Numbered from the stretch's first letter, positions 1 to 8,900 are shown. The stretch: 64,000 nucleotides of DNA from Plesiomonas shigelloides (GCF_900087055.1 NZ_LT575468.1:2669773-2733772); one strand, 5' to 3'. Notes: generated by a model from the letters alone, not told the origin. Translations and numbers: made by a program.

Positions 1-39
1 TGCGCTACGTACCCACGCCGGCGCCATTTTTCCCTGCAT
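1..39 (-). CDS. ABC transporter permease, N-terminal fragment (cut by window edge)
   Basis: Only 13 codons are inside the window, reading MQGKMAPAWVRSA. The ATG at 39-37 overlaps the stop codon of the upstream ATPase gene (TGATG), so the two genes are translationally coupled. A permease is inferred only from position: BMP-type importers usually run binding protein, ATPase, permease, permease. The fragment itself has no diagnostic residue. Confidence 0.55.
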   Translation of the reverse strand, partial: MQGKMAPAWVRSA

Positions 40-1649
40 CATGCCTTCTCCCCATCTTGCGACGCACGCTCGGGAAACTGGCTGCTGGTCATCAGCAAGC
101 CGAGCTCCCGCTCATTGGTCTGCGCCGCTTTCACTTCCCCGGTGATCGCGCCATCGACCATCACCAAAATACGATCGGCCAGCGCCATAATTTCATCCAA
201 CTCGACCGACACCAGTAGCACCGCCGCGCCAGCGTCACGGGCTGCAATCAAATTACGATGGATAAATTCAATGGCGCCGATATCCACCCCGCGGGTGGGC
301 TGGCCAACCAATAAGACCTGCGGCTGACGTGACATTTCACGTGCCAAAATCAGTTTCTGCTGATTACCGCCGGAAAAATTGGCGGTTTTGAGGGAAGGTT
401 GTGGCGGACGCACATCATGCGCCTGCATCAGCGCCTGAGCTGCATTCTCAACACGGAGCGGATCGAGCGAGTGACGCCCATACGCCGCATCATACTGGTA
501 ACCCAAGATGGCGTTTTCCGCCGCCGAAAAACTTTTCACTAAGCCTTGCCGCAGACGATCTTCCGGCACATGAGCCACCCCGAACTGACGCAGTTGCCGC
601 GCATCGCGCCGATCCTTGGGGCCCAGATTCAGATTGCCTTTTTGCGTGGTCAGTGTCAGCTCACCGATTTGCGGTGTCAGAGTTCCAGCCAACACTTCCA
701 GCAGCTGCGACTGGCCATTTCCCGACACACCGGCGATCCCTAAAATCTCACCGGCACGCAGTGCAAAACTGACATCCTTCAAACGCCACACGCCTTGCGG
801 ATCGCGATAGCTTAAGTGCGATGCGCGCAAACAGACCTCACCAGGGTGGCTCGGCGCTTTATCGACCCGCAGCAACACTTTGCGCCCAACCATCAACTCC
901 GCCAAGGCCGGTGGCGAGGTTTCCGCCGTTCGGCAATGCGCCACCATCTCACCGCGACGCATCACAGAGACCGCATCAGTGATCGCCATGATCTCTTTAA
1001 GCTTGTGGGTGATCAGCAAGATCGTTACTCCTTGCGCACGCAAGGTATGTAAAATCGCAAATAACTGCTCGGCTTCTTGCGGCGTGAGGACCCCCGTCGG
1101 TTCATCCAAAATCAAAATGCGCGCCCCGCGGTACAGCGCTTTTAAGATTTCCACCCGCTGCTGCATGCCAACCGGTAACTCGCCAACTACGCTGTCGGGA
1201 TCGATAGCCAAACCATAACGCGCCGCAATCTCCTCCAACGCCTGACGCGCCTGACGACGGCTATGACGCAGCAACGCGCTGCTCTCCGCCCCCAGCATGA
1301 CGTTTTCCAGCACCGTAAAGGTTTCCACCAGCATAAAATGCTGATGCACCATCCCAATTCCGCAAGCAATGGCTTGCTGGGAGTTATGGATAGTGGCCGG
1401 TTGACCATCAATCAGGATCTCGCCACTATCGGCTTGATAAAAGCCGTACAGGATAGACATCAGGGTTGATTTGCCGGCACCATTTTCACCGACAATGCCA
1501 TGAATAGTACCTGCCGTAACCTGCAGGCAGATATCGTGGTTGGCCACCACCGAACCAAAGCGTTTGCTGATGTGGCGCAGCTCAATAGCCAACGCCCCTT
1601 GCTCAGGCTTTGCTAATGACTCCGGTAACGGCTGGGAGGGTTGTTGCAT
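39..1649 (-). CDS. Nucleoside/simple-sugar ABC transporter, double ATP-binding protein
   Basis: Cytoplasmic ATPase with two fused nucleotide-binding domains, powering uptake of a nucleoside-like or sugar-like substrate. The first domain has a clear Walker A (GENGAGKS, residues 54-61), a degenerate signature (LPVGMQQR) and Walker B (ILILDEPT). The second has a weak Walker A (GVSGNGQS) but a good signature (FSGGNQQ) and the family-typical PTRGVD. This asymmetry is normal in the RbsA/YufO group. I chose the ATG at 1649 (536 aa) over an upstream ATG at 1685 because AAAGGA lies 8 nt before it. The upstream binding-protein gene is of the BMP family, which favours purine nucleosides as substrate; that is inference. 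Confidence 0.88.
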   Translation of the reverse strand: MQQPSQPLPESLAKPEQGALAIELRHISKRFGSVVANHDICLQVTAGTIHGIVGENGAGKSTLMSILYGFYQADSGEILIDGQPATIHNSQQAIACGIGMVHQHFMLVETFTVLENVMLGAESSALLRHSRRQARQALEEIAARYGLAIDPDSVVGELPVGMQQRVEILKALYRGARILILDEPTGVLTPQEAEQLFAILHTLRAQGVTILLITHKLKEIMAITDAVSVMRRGEMVAHCRTAETSPPALAELMVGRKVLLRVDKAPSHPGEVCLRASHLSYRDPQGVWRLKDVSFALRAGEILGIAGVSGNGQSQLLEVLAGTLTPQIGELTLTTQKGNLNLGPKDRRDARQLRQFGVAHVPEDRLRQGLVKSFSAAENAILGYQYDAAYGRHSLDPLRVENAAQALMQAHDVRPPQPSLKTANFSGGNQQKLILAREMSRQPQVLLVGQPTRGVDIGAIEFIHRNLIAARDAGAAVLLVSVELDEIMALADRILVMVDGAITGEVKAAQTNERELGLLMTSSQFPERASQDGEKA

Positions 1650-1673
1650 CCGCCAAGTCCTTTGATCACAACA

Positions 1674-1692
1674 GCCGGACATCATGTCCGGC
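1674..1692 (-). other. Perfect hairpin between the binding-protein and ATPase genes
   Basis: Nine-base arms GCCGGACAT and ATGTCCGGC are separated by one base. No T-run follows on the transcribed strand, so it is not an intrinsic terminator. It ends 25 nt before the ATPase start codon. A stem here could stabilise the binding-protein part of the message, a common way to make more binding protein than ATPase. That role is inferred. Confidence 0.5.
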
Positions 1693-1804
1693 AGAACAAC
1701 ATTCGATCACCGGTAACGCACTCATTCACGACAGCGCTACCGATACCGCTTAACGACATGCCTAGCGCATCACCACGCATCACACATGCCAGAGCCTCAG
1801 CGCC

Positions 1805-2803
1805 TTAGTATTGGCAGGACTGCGTCAGATTGTAATCGTGCACTTTCACCTTGCCATCGATCACCGCTTGACGCAGATCGTTCATCTGTTTTTCCATCTC
1901 TGGCGTCACCAGTGGACGGTTGTATTCATCCAAAGCCCAACCAACGCCTTGCTCTTTCAGCCCCAGAGATTGCTCACCGGCGGTGAATTTGCCGTCTTGC
2001 GCATCTTTAAAGGCATTGTAGACCGCAACGTCGACCCGCTTAACCATCGAAGAGAGCATCACCCCCGGATGCAGGTAGTTCTGATTAGAGTCGACCCCGA
2101 TAGCATATTTCTTGCCATCCGCGGCAGCCTGATAAATTCCAACCCCCGTGCCGCCCGCCGCAGCGAAGACGACATCCACCCCTTGGTCAAACTGGGCTTT
2201 CGCCAGCTCCGCTCCTTTCGTCGGATCGTTCCACGCCGATGGGGTCGAGCCGGTCATGTTCACTTGCACTTTCACCGCCGGCTGCTGATATTTAGCCCCT
2301 TGCTCAAAGCCACAGGCAAAGTTACGGATCAGTGGAATATCCATGCCACCGATAAATCCCACATGCTGGCTCTGCGATTTCATCGCTGCCAGCGCGCCGA
2401 CTAAAAAGGCCCCTTCTTGGTCTTTAAACACCACCGAACGGACATTCGGCATATCCAACACCGCATCAATCAGCACAAACTGTGTGTTAGGGAACTGCTT
2501 CGCCACTTTTTCAATCACCGGAGCTTGCTGGAAGCCCACCGCCACAATCGGGCTAAAACCCTTTTGCGCCATACGCAGCATCGCTTGCTCACGCTGCGCT
2601 TCATTGGTTATCTCGAACTCACCGTAGTTAATGCCAGTTTCTTTCTTAAACTGCTCCGCCCCGTTATAGGCTGACTGGTTGAACGATTTATCAAATTTGC
2701 CGCCCATGTCATAAATGACCGAGGGCTTGAGGGGTTGAGCGTGGGAGGAAAAAGAAACTGCCATCGCAATAGCAAGATATGAGATCGCATTCCATTTGCG
2801 CAT
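1805..2803 (-). CDS. BMP-family ABC transporter substrate-binding protein
   Basis: Periplasmic binding protein (332 aa) of the basic-membrane-protein/PnrA family, first gene of the importer operon. A signal peptide covers about residues 1-22 (MRKWNAISYLAIAMAVSFSSHA) and ends in SHA-Q without a lipobox cysteine, so it should be soluble rather than lipidated. The mature start KPSVIYDMGGKFDKSFNQ carries the DKSFN motif seen around the ligand pocket of this family, and the GFIGGMDIPLIRNF stretch is also typical. GGAG lies 7 nt before the ATG. Known relatives bind purine nucleosides; the ligand here is not determined by the sequence I can read. Confidence 0.85.
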   Translation of the reverse strand: MRKWNAISYLAIAMAVSFSSHAQPLKPSVIYDMGGKFDKSFNQSAYNGAEQFKKETGINYGEFEITNEAQREQAMLRMAQKGFSPIVAVGFQQAPVIEKVAKQFPNTQFVLIDAVLDMPNVRSVVFKDQEGAFLVGALAAMKSQSQHVGFIGGMDIPLIRNFACGFEQGAKYQQPAVKVQVNMTGSTPSAWNDPTKGAELAKAQFDQGVDVVFAAAGGTGVGIYQAAADGKKYAIGVDSNQNYLHPGVMLSSMVKRVDVAVYNAFKDAQDGKFTAGEQSLGLKEQGVGWALDEYNRPLVTPEMEKQMNDLRQAVIDGKVKVHDYNLTQSCQY

Positions 2804-2841
2804 ACATCACTCCATGAATTAGCCGAATAAAACTGCAATAC

Positions 2842-2913
2842 GTGTACAGATAATACTCTGCTCTCCAATCTCAGCTACTCATCAAGCATGTTAAGTGTGC
2901 ACAACATCACATT
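2842..2913 (-). promoter_or_regulatory. Promoter of the BMP importer with candidate class I CRP site
   Basis: On the minus strand TGTGA-N6-TGCACA-like symmetry (plus strand TGTGC-ACAACA-TCACA, 2896-2911) matches the CRP consensus at nine of ten key bases. A -10 candidate TATTAT lies at 2855-2850. If transcription starts near 2842 the CRP centre is at about -61.5, the classical class I position. No good -35 hexamer is seen, which fits activator dependence. The start site is not measured. Confidence 0.45.
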
Positions 2914-2933
2914 CATTCATGGCAGCCGTAGCA

Positions 2934-3365
2934 CTAAGGCACATAATGTTGGCCCGTAGCTAGACTGCGTGAAAGGCTGACTTTTCCTGCTTCATCTTTA
3001 TACGCAAAATTGATGTTAACGGTATATTTAAAAACATCTAGCGCCGTATTCGGACAAGATAAGGAACAGTGTTGTGAAAAACTGTACCCGTTTACACTGA
3101 ACAATGTAGGAAGTGAACTACCGCTGATACATTGATTACTAGGTGCACATTTAGCATCTTTTTTTCTGATTTCCTTCGATTTACTCTGCACTTCATCTAA
3201 TACATTATTTGCAGCCTCCGTAGCAATCAACGTCATGTTGGAAAACTCCAACGTTGTTGACTGTTTTATTTGGTAGCCAATCAAAGCACTGGTTGATACA
3301 CCCAACACCAATACAGCGATGAGAACCTCTATCAGACTAAATCCTTTTTTATTGATAAAAGTCAT
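2934..3365 (-). CDS. pilV: Type IV pilus minor pilin, PilV/PpdC type
   Basis: 143-aa prepilin-like protein. It has a short basic leader ending KKG, then FSLIEVLIAVLVLG, the class III signal cleaved before Phe by the prepilin peptidase, with Glu at mature position 5. The hydrophobic helix runs to about residue 30. Last gene of a four-gene operon; it overlaps the preceding pilX-type gene by 17 nt. Products of this kind prime pilus assembly in the inner membrane and sit at the pilus tip. The order matches the E. coli ppdA-ppdB-ygdB-ppdC cluster. The symbol is by type, not by proven orthology. Confidence 0.72.
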   Translation of the reverse strand: MTFINKKGFSLIEVLIAVLVLGVSTSALIGYQIKQSTTLEFSNMTLIATEAANNVLDEVQSKSKEIRKKDAKCAPSNQCISGSSLPTLFSVNGYSFSQHCSLSCPNTALDVFKYTVNINFAYKDEAGKVSLSRSLATGQHYVP

Positions 3366-4467
3366 ACCAGGTTCCTTTCATTGCCATTGCACCGATATCA
3401 ATTTTTTTCTCCACATCTAGAAGCTTGTGGTAATCATAATAAAGGGTGAAAGCACCATCACCATTGGATACTTTTGCGTCAGAAATAAAAGAACCTCTAA
3501 TAACTAATGACCCTCTAAAATCAAATTTCAACGATAACTGCTCGCTTACTGGTTTTGGCCTTGAATCAATAAATGCCATCAAGCCATCAACCGTCATAGC
3601 TACGCCAGCAGGCGCAGTAGTCAAGGTAACTGACTCATTACCTTTCGATTTACTGATCACCAATAACACATTATTCATGCTTGATGTTTTAAAAGCACAA
3701 CTACTTGCTCCTGCTCCTAGATCTATCCAGATAGATTTATTATTTAGATCAATAGGCAATTGTTCACAAGAAGAAACTTGAATGTCAAATACATTCTTAT
3801 TTAGCCCAGATAGATAATGCGATGATGGTGAACCACCATTAAAAGTCACACTTTCTTTATTGGCTAAATTATATTGAGCACATAATCTTACCTGCTCACT
3901 CGTCAACGGAGGTTTACAGACTTTGGCTTGACCAGAGGATATCACTCCAGAAGGCGGAAATGGCGCTGCAGTATGGGGAGGTGTATATGCTGTCATATCG
4001 GATGATGCATTAGATGAACCATTAACCGTAAAATCAACATCTCCTCCCGCAATCAATCCAGCATCAGGTGCTGTAGAATATCCTTTCGAAACAATCACGG
4101 CTTGTGACGCAAAAACAGTACCTATATGGTCTTTATCAGACTCTTGGTTATAGCTATACGATTCAATAGAATGGAATACGCTGCCTAATTTATTAATTGG
4201 TTTTATTTTTACTAGGTTACCGCAGTCAACGATTACATCTGATGTATTAGAAATATTGTTATTTTTTATCCAACTAACTGCACACGCTATACCAGATTGA
4301 GAAATATTTTTATTTTCTAAATATCGAATCCGATCCTGATTGGTCTGCACCATCGAGTTGACCATCGCACCATATCCCAAAATCGACACAGCGACCACCG
4401 CCATCAACATTAATGTTACTGTCAATGTTGCAAACCCTTTTTCAGGCGTACTGGTTAATTTCATCAT
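3349..4467 (-). CDS. PilX/YgdB-type minor pilin, unusually long
   Basis: 372 aa. The N-terminus has EKG then FATLTVTLMLMAVVAVSILGYG: a prepilin-like cleavage site and helix, but Thr instead of Glu at mature position 5, as in PilX-type proteins. Most PilX/YgdB proteins are about 135-200 aa, so this one carries a large extra C-terminal part. That part contains several cysteines (CGN, CKPP, CAQYN, SSCEQ, SSCAF), repeated beta-type stretches and no recognised domain. The start ATGATG overlaps the stop of the pilW-type gene. It could be a tip subunit with an added adhesive domain; this is inference. Confidence 0.65.
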   Translation of the reverse strand: MMKLTSTPEKGFATLTVTLMLMAVVAVSILGYGAMVNSMVQTNQDRIRYLENKNISQSGIACAVSWIKNNNISNTSDVIVDCGNLVKIKPINKLGSVFHSIESYSYNQESDKDHIGTVFASQAVIVSKGYSTAPDAGLIAGGDVDFTVNGSSNASSDMTAYTPPHTAAPFPPSGVISSGQAKVCKPPLTSEQVRLCAQYNLANKESVTFNGGSPSSHYLSGLNKNVFDIQVSSCEQLPIDLNNKSIWIDLGAGASSCAFKTSSMNNVLLVISKSKGNESVTLTTAPAGVAMTVDGLMAFIDSRPKPVSEQLSLKFDFRGSLVIRGSFISDAKVSNGDGAFTLYYDYHKLLDVEKKIDIGAMAMKGTWYDFYQ

Positions 4468-5327
4468 TGTGCAGGATTCTCCAATGTCACTATTCGAGTG
4501 AGAGTGACAACTCTGACGCTATCTTTTATTCTTCCAGTAATTTCAATTTTAAATGCCGGGAAATACAATGCTCCTTTACCATTGCCTATAAAATGCTCGG
4601 TATAATTCGTAATCTCTTTAACCGAAAAGGCATCGATAGCAATATTTTTTTTCGTCACAGATGTCCAGTTGTTAGCCGAACTGCAAAAGCCATTGTTTTT
4701 ATCAGCGAACAACCATGCGGCACATCCATCTCCGCTTCCTGTTGGCTTCTCACATGTATCAATAGCCGTTCGCGTTACACCAGTTTCTCGAGTAGCAATA
4801 TAGCCATCACCATCACGCCCCTTGATCCAGCGATAACCGAATATCTCATCCGTTACGTTTTTAGTGTTATTTAATATTTTTCCTGTTGTCGCATCAGTAG
4901 TGACACAAGGTGTTCCGTTATTAGCCTTTCCAATACACCCATCTTGATTTAGGTCATAGGTAAGGAGCACACAAGCCTGATTAGTACCTAAATCAGTAAA
5001 GGTCAAAAAACGATGAAATTCTGTTTTCCCCGTTAATGCTACTGATTCTGCCGTCAGAGAGCTTTGAGATACAGGTAGAAGGGATGTGATATGTGTTACG
5101 TTACTGTCGGCTAAAGACACTTTCCCTGGCATAAAAAATCCGGCACGCTTAATATCTCGCTCCATCAGCTCAAGGATTTCATTAATTGCTGTATCTACTT
5201 TATTGTTCTCTTGTACTGTCGTTTGAAACGAAACTACCGATGACAGTACGGCACCACTAGCAAGAATAATTAAAGAACCAATAAGTATAGAAACCATCAA
5301 TTCTATTAGCGTAAAGCCTCGAGTCAT
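4464..5327 (-). CDS. pilW: Type IV pilus minor pilin, PilW/PpdB type
   Basis: 287 aa. [25 protein letters not shown] is a textbook class III leader with Glu5, followed by the PilW-like helix continuation ending NEILELMERDIKRAGFFMPG. The C-terminal half is cysteine-containing (ACVLL, GCIGK, PCVTT, TCEKP, GCAAW, FCSS). ATGA overlap with the upstream fimT-type gene and with the next gene shows tight translational coupling. PilW-type proteins form the pilus priming complex with PilV and PilX. The assignment rests on length, order and N-terminus. Confidence 0.72.
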   Translation of the reverse strand: MTRGFTLIELMVSILIGSLIILASGAVLSSVVSFQTTVQENNKVDTAINEILELMERDIKRAGFFMPGKVSLADSNVTHITSLLPVSQSSLTAESVALTGKTEFHRFLTFTDLGTNQACVLLTYDLNQDGCIGKANNGTPCVTTDATTGKILNNTKNVTDEIFGYRWIKGRDGDGYIATRETGVTRTAIDTCEKPTGSGDGCAAWLFADKNNGFCSSANNWTSVTKKNIAIDAFSVKEITNYTEHFIGNGKGALYFPAFKIEITGRIKDSVRVVTLTRIVTLENPAQ

Positions 5328-5824
5328 TTTGAGCGTCTCTCAAAGTTAATTCCGCCATAACCATTAACTGAGAAATCAAACAATGTTTTGTCGTTTTCCA
5401 AAACAAGATTAACTTGATTAACCACTGTTCTCCGACCACCATTAATTTCCATGTATTTTTTAAAACCAGACAGAGGCTGATATTGCCTCAACGCAACATT
5501 CCCTCCTGACATCAACATCAATCGATAAGGATAATCACTAGACTTACACAATTTTTTAATCTGACCATCATTGATATCAATCATAGCTTTAGATGATGTC
5601 AGGCATAAGCTATCATTAACATATCCGATATAAATATAATTTTTACGTCCTTCGCGAAATGCGATATTTTGAACCTGAAGTAAGTATGCATAAACATTAT
5701 TTGCTACTTGTTCTAACTGACGATCATCACGCAGCTGCCTATATGATGGTAAAGCAACAGATAACAATACTGTCACCACGGCCATTGCAACCATCAATTC
5801 AATTAGTGTCAGCCCTTTCTGCAT
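5324..5824 (-). CDS. fimT: FimT/GspH-type pseudopilin
   Basis: 166 aa, first gene of the minor-pilin operon. The leader MQKG is followed by LTLIELMVAMAVVTVLLSVALPSYRQL, with Glu5 and the hydrophobic helix. The continuation QLEQVANNVYAYLLQVQNIAFREGRKN is typical of the GspH/FimT family. It corresponds in position to E. coli ppdA. A 103-bp intergenic region separates it from the divergent PilE-type gene, so both promoters should lie there. Some FimT proteins bind DNA during natural transformation; whether this one does cannot be read here. Confidence 0.7.
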   Translation of the reverse strand: MQKGLTLIELMVAMAVVTVLLSVALPSYRQLRDDRQLEQVANNVYAYLLQVQNIAFREGRKNYIYIGYVNDSLCLTSSKAMIDINDGQIKKLCKSSDYPYRLMLMSGGNVALRQYQPLSGFKKYMEINGGRRTVVNQVNLVLENDKTLFDFSVNGYGGINFERRSK

Positions 5825-5927
5825 GACTCTCTCCTTATTATTCGCTACTATTATCGCCTACAGCTTAAATAAAACGAGCAATCACACATTTTACTTAGAG
5901 ATGGATTCCAATTATTAGGGAAATAGC

Positions 5928-6299
5928 ATGAAAAACGGTTTCACACTTATTGAGCTTATGATTACTGTTGCAGTTATTGCCATAATTTCTGCAATCGCGA
6001 TTCCGTCTTATCAAAATCATATCCTGAAATCACGACGCTCAGAGGCCATAACACAACTACTGCAAGCACAACTTAAACAAGAAAAACAATGGTTAACCTC
6101 CACCCCACACAAATACTCAAATAACATCAACGAACTCGGTATTAGCAACAGTAGCTATTACACATTTAGTACTGAAGCTCAGGATAATGGCTATCAACTG
6201 AAAGCCACCGCAAAAGGTTCACAGCTCAAAGATAGCGCTTGCCTAAGCCTCACTATCAATCAACACAGTGATAAAACACCAAGTAATTGCTGGGAGTAG
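5928..6299 (+). CDS. PilE/PilA-type type IV pilin
   Basis: 123 aa. [32 protein letters not shown] gives a four-residue leader, Glu5 and the standard pilin helix. The C-terminus has two cysteines 16 residues apart (AC...NCWE), matching the disulfide-bounded D-region of type IVa pilins. AGGGAAATAGC precedes the ATG. It is transcribed away from the minor-pilin operon. It may be the minor pilin PilE rather than the major subunit, because no pilB, pilC or pilD gene is adjacent. Confidence 0.75.
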   Translation: MKNGFTLIELMITVAVIAIISAIAIPSYQNHILKSRRSEAITQLLQAQLKQEKQWLTSTPHKYSNNINELGISNSSYYTFSTEAQDNGYQLKATAKGSQLKDSACLSLTINQHSDKTPSNCWE

Positions 6300-6338
6300 C
6301 CAAGTCTCCTCCCAACCAAGGGCCATAAATGTGGATGT

Positions 6339-7181
6339 TTACGCCTTACACTGCGGACGCCGCCCTGCTGCATGCGCTTGTTGCATCAACGGTAAAGCTC
6401 TAGCTTCCCATGCTTGTAGTTGGCTGATGCGGGTCTGACTCGACGGGTGCGTGGAGAGCAGCGCAACTGGCGCAGTGCCTTCTTGCGCCGCCATGCGCTG
6501 CCACAAAATCACGGCCTGACGCGGGTCAAAACCGGCCTGTGCCATCAAGGTTAAGCCTAAGTCATCGGCTTCACTTTCTTGCGCTCGGCCATACGGCAAC
6601 AGCACACCGACCTGAACCCCTAAGCCAAGCGCCGCCATAGCCTCTTGCCCGTATGCCTGCTCACCTAATACCGAGCCGGCGATGTTCATTCCGAGGGCCG
6701 CCAGCTGTGAGCGCGATAACCGCTCATTACTGTGCTGCGCCAGCACATGCGATACTTCATGGCCAATCACGGTCGCCAGCTGATCTTGATTTTCAGCCAC
6801 CTTCAGCAAGCCGCTGTAAACGCCAATTTTTCCGCCCGGCAGAGCAAACGCATTAACCTCTGGGCTATCAAACACCACCACTTCCCACTGCTGAGCACTA
6901 ACTGCCGGATCGCCGGTATAAGCCGGCAAGGCCGAAGTCACCGCATCGGCGACACACTGCACATAGCGGCGAGTTCGTGCATCTTTCACCACCGGTTGCT
7001 GCTGTTTTAGCTGACTAAACGACTGTTCGCCTAACTCCGCCATCTGCGCCGGTGAGTACATCAACACTTGCGAACGACCAGTCGGCGATGAAGCACAACC
7101 GGCTAGCCCGCAGGCCAATAACGATACCAACACGCTGCGTTTGAGTATTTTGTGGACTGAAGGAAGACATCCCTGCTGCAT
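6339..7181 (-). CDS. M48-family zinc metalloprotease, predicted lipoprotein
   Basis: 280 aa. A basic N-terminus and hydrophobic stretch end in the lipobox LAGC (Cys29); the next residues are ASS, so outer-membrane sorting is expected. The zinc site is HEVSH at 141-145, with the downstream third-ligand motif ESEADDLGL. FALPGGKIGVYSGLL just before the active site is typical of M48 proteins of the LoiP/BepA/YcaL type, which degrade misassembled outer-membrane proteins. I do not assign one of those names because the length and N-terminal region differ. It stands alone, divergent from the next gene. Confidence 0.82.
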   Translation of the reverse strand: MQQGCLPSVHKILKRSVLVSLLACGLAGCASSPTGRSQVLMYSPAQMAELGEQSFSQLKQQQPVVKDARTRRYVQCVADAVTSALPAYTGDPAVSAQQWEVVVFDSPEVNAFALPGGKIGVYSGLLKVAENQDQLATVIGHEVSHVLAQHSNERLSRSQLAALGMNIAGSVLGEQAYGQEAMAALGLGVQVGVLLPYGRAQESEADDLGLTLMAQAGFDPRQAVILWQRMAAQEGTAPVALLSTHPSSQTRISQLQAWEARALPLMQQAHAAGRRPQCKA

Positions 7182-7360
7182 AACAAACTCCGTCAGGTTT
7201 TCCTAAGCTAACCATTGAGGTGAGATTTACTGCTGCGCACATTACCGCCCAGCTCAGCGAACTGCAAGCGTAGTACTAGCGCAGAGGATTGATGATAATT
7301 TGTCCACTGCAGTCGTGCGGAGTATGCTGAAAGAATAAGCCTACGCAGGGAGTCGACATC

Positions 7361-8623
7361 ATGGAGCAGAACCTGCAATTAGCCCCGTTCTGGACACTAC
7401 TGATCGCACTGTGTCTGGGCGCGGTCATCGGTCTACAGCGCGGTTGGACACTACGCAATGAAGAAACTGGGCGACGCATTGCGGGGATCCGCACCTACTC
7501 ACTGATCGGGCTAACCGGCGGGATCAGCGGCTTACTGTCGCGCGCCTTCAGCCCGCTCGTCTTAGGTTTTGTACTGCTGGCGCTGGCAGCAATCATTGCA
7601 CTGGCCTACCACTATCGCCAACAGCAGCACATGAATCTCAGCATTACCGACTCAGTCGGCATGCTACTCACTTGCCTGCTTGGTGCGCTGGCCACCGCCG
7701 GCTATCCGCTGTTGGCCGCGCCGGCGGCCGTACTGACCACGCTGATTTTGGATAACAAGCAAGAGCTGCACAATGCACTGCAAAAATTACAAGAGTACGA
7801 ATTAGATGCAGCTCTGCGCCTGCTGCTGATCTCGGTGGTGATGCTCCCGCTGCTGCCCAATGAAGGTTTTGGCCCTTGGCAGGCCATTAACCCGTACCAG
7901 ATTTGGTGGATGGTGGTGCTAATTGCGGGGATCTCATTTATCAGTCACTTCGCCATCAAAATCGGCGGTCCGCAAAAGGGTATTCTCTTTACCTCGGTCT
8001 GTGCGGGGTTTAGCTCCTCTACGGCACTGACGCTGCAATTTTCCCACCTGTCGCGCCAAGAGCCTGAACTGAGCCCACTGCTAGCCAGCGGAATTTTGCT
8101 CAGTTGCGGCACCATGTTTCCGCGCGTTCTGCTCGTCTGCTTTGTGCTCAATCCAGCGCTATTCCGTGAGCTGTGGCCGGCGATGCTGCTAATGATGCTT
8201 GGCTTTTATCTGCCGGCCTGCGTTATCTGGTGGTGTCACCGCCACCAGCAATATCAGCAACCAGCCAGCAGTCAAAACCCGCTGTCGCTCTCGGCGGCAC
8301 TGTTTTTCGGCTTATTGCTGCTGCTGATTATTGTCCTGTCCAAAGCGTTAGGACTGTGGTTTGGTCAAGCGGGCACCTTGCTGCTGGCTGCGATATCAGG
8401 TTTAACCGATGTGGATGCCATCACGTTGGCCCTCGCGCAGCAAAGCCGGCACGGTGCGCTGACCATTGCGGTACAAGGGATTTTTATTGCTGCTGCCGTC
8501 AATAGCGTGGTCAAGATGGCCATGACTGTGTTTATCGGTAATCGCCGATTGGGATTTTTGACCGGCGCACCGGTACTGCTTTCGGTACTCGCCGGCAGTC
8601 TGCTCTTGCTGCGCACCTTTTAA
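7361..8623 (+). CDS. MgtC/SapB and DUF4010 family membrane protein
   Basis: 420 aa, about twelve hydrophobic segments, inner membrane. The N-terminal part (LGAVIGLQRGWTLRNEETGRRIAGIRTYSLIGLTGG) has the MgtC-like signature with conserved RGW and GIRTY. The C-terminal half ends GLTDVDAITLALAQ, typical of DUF4010. GGGAG lies 8 nt before the ATG. MgtC itself inhibits the ATP synthase under low magnesium; the function of these longer two-domain proteins is not established. No neighbour hints at a role. Confidence 0.78.
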   Translation: MEQNLQLAPFWTLLIALCLGAVIGLQRGWTLRNEETGRRIAGIRTYSLIGLTGGISGLLSRAFSPLVLGFVLLALAAIIALAYHYRQQQHMNLSITDSVGMLLTCLLGALATAGYPLLAAPAAVLTTLILDNKQELHNALQKLQEYELDAALRLLLISVVMLPLLPNEGFGPWQAINPYQIWWMVVLIAGISFISHFAIKIGGPQKGILFTSVCAGFSSSTALTLQFSHLSRQEPELSPLLASGILLSCGTMFPRVLLVCFVLNPALFRELWPAMLLMMLGFYLPACVIWWCHRHQQYQQPASSQNPLSLSAALFFGLLLLLIIVLSKALGLWFGQAGTLLLAAISGLTDVDAITLALAQQSRHGALTIAVQGIFIAAAVNSVVKMAMTVFIGNRRLGFLTGAPVLLSVLAGSLLLLRTF

Positions 8624-8760
8624 TGTGCCGGTAATGAACACGCGCGTTAACAGGAGCAGAGATAAGGAAAAAAGAAAGGAAAAACCTGCGTCTTAAGCAT
8701 CGGCAAAGCAAACAAAAAAACAGCCATCGCCCAACTAACACGCATAAAATAACGCGCATA

Positions 8761-8794
8761 AAAAACCCCGTCACGCCAAGGCGGACGGGGTTTT
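8761..8794 (-). terminator. Intrinsic terminator downstream of dnaJ
   Basis: A stem AACCCCGTC / GACGGGGTT with inner pairing CGCC / GGCG is followed on the minus strand by six T. A weaker four-T run on the plus strand means it may also stop transcripts from 7361-8623. It lies about 107 nt past the dnaJ stop codon. Confidence 0.85.
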
Positions 8795-8900
8795 CAGTCA
8801 GCTATCTTCTCTAATCGTCTAAAACTTCACGCACTAGCGTCTTAACTCGTTCTCACCTCTCGGCACCACGATATGACACCGTGAGATGATAGAACTGCGC

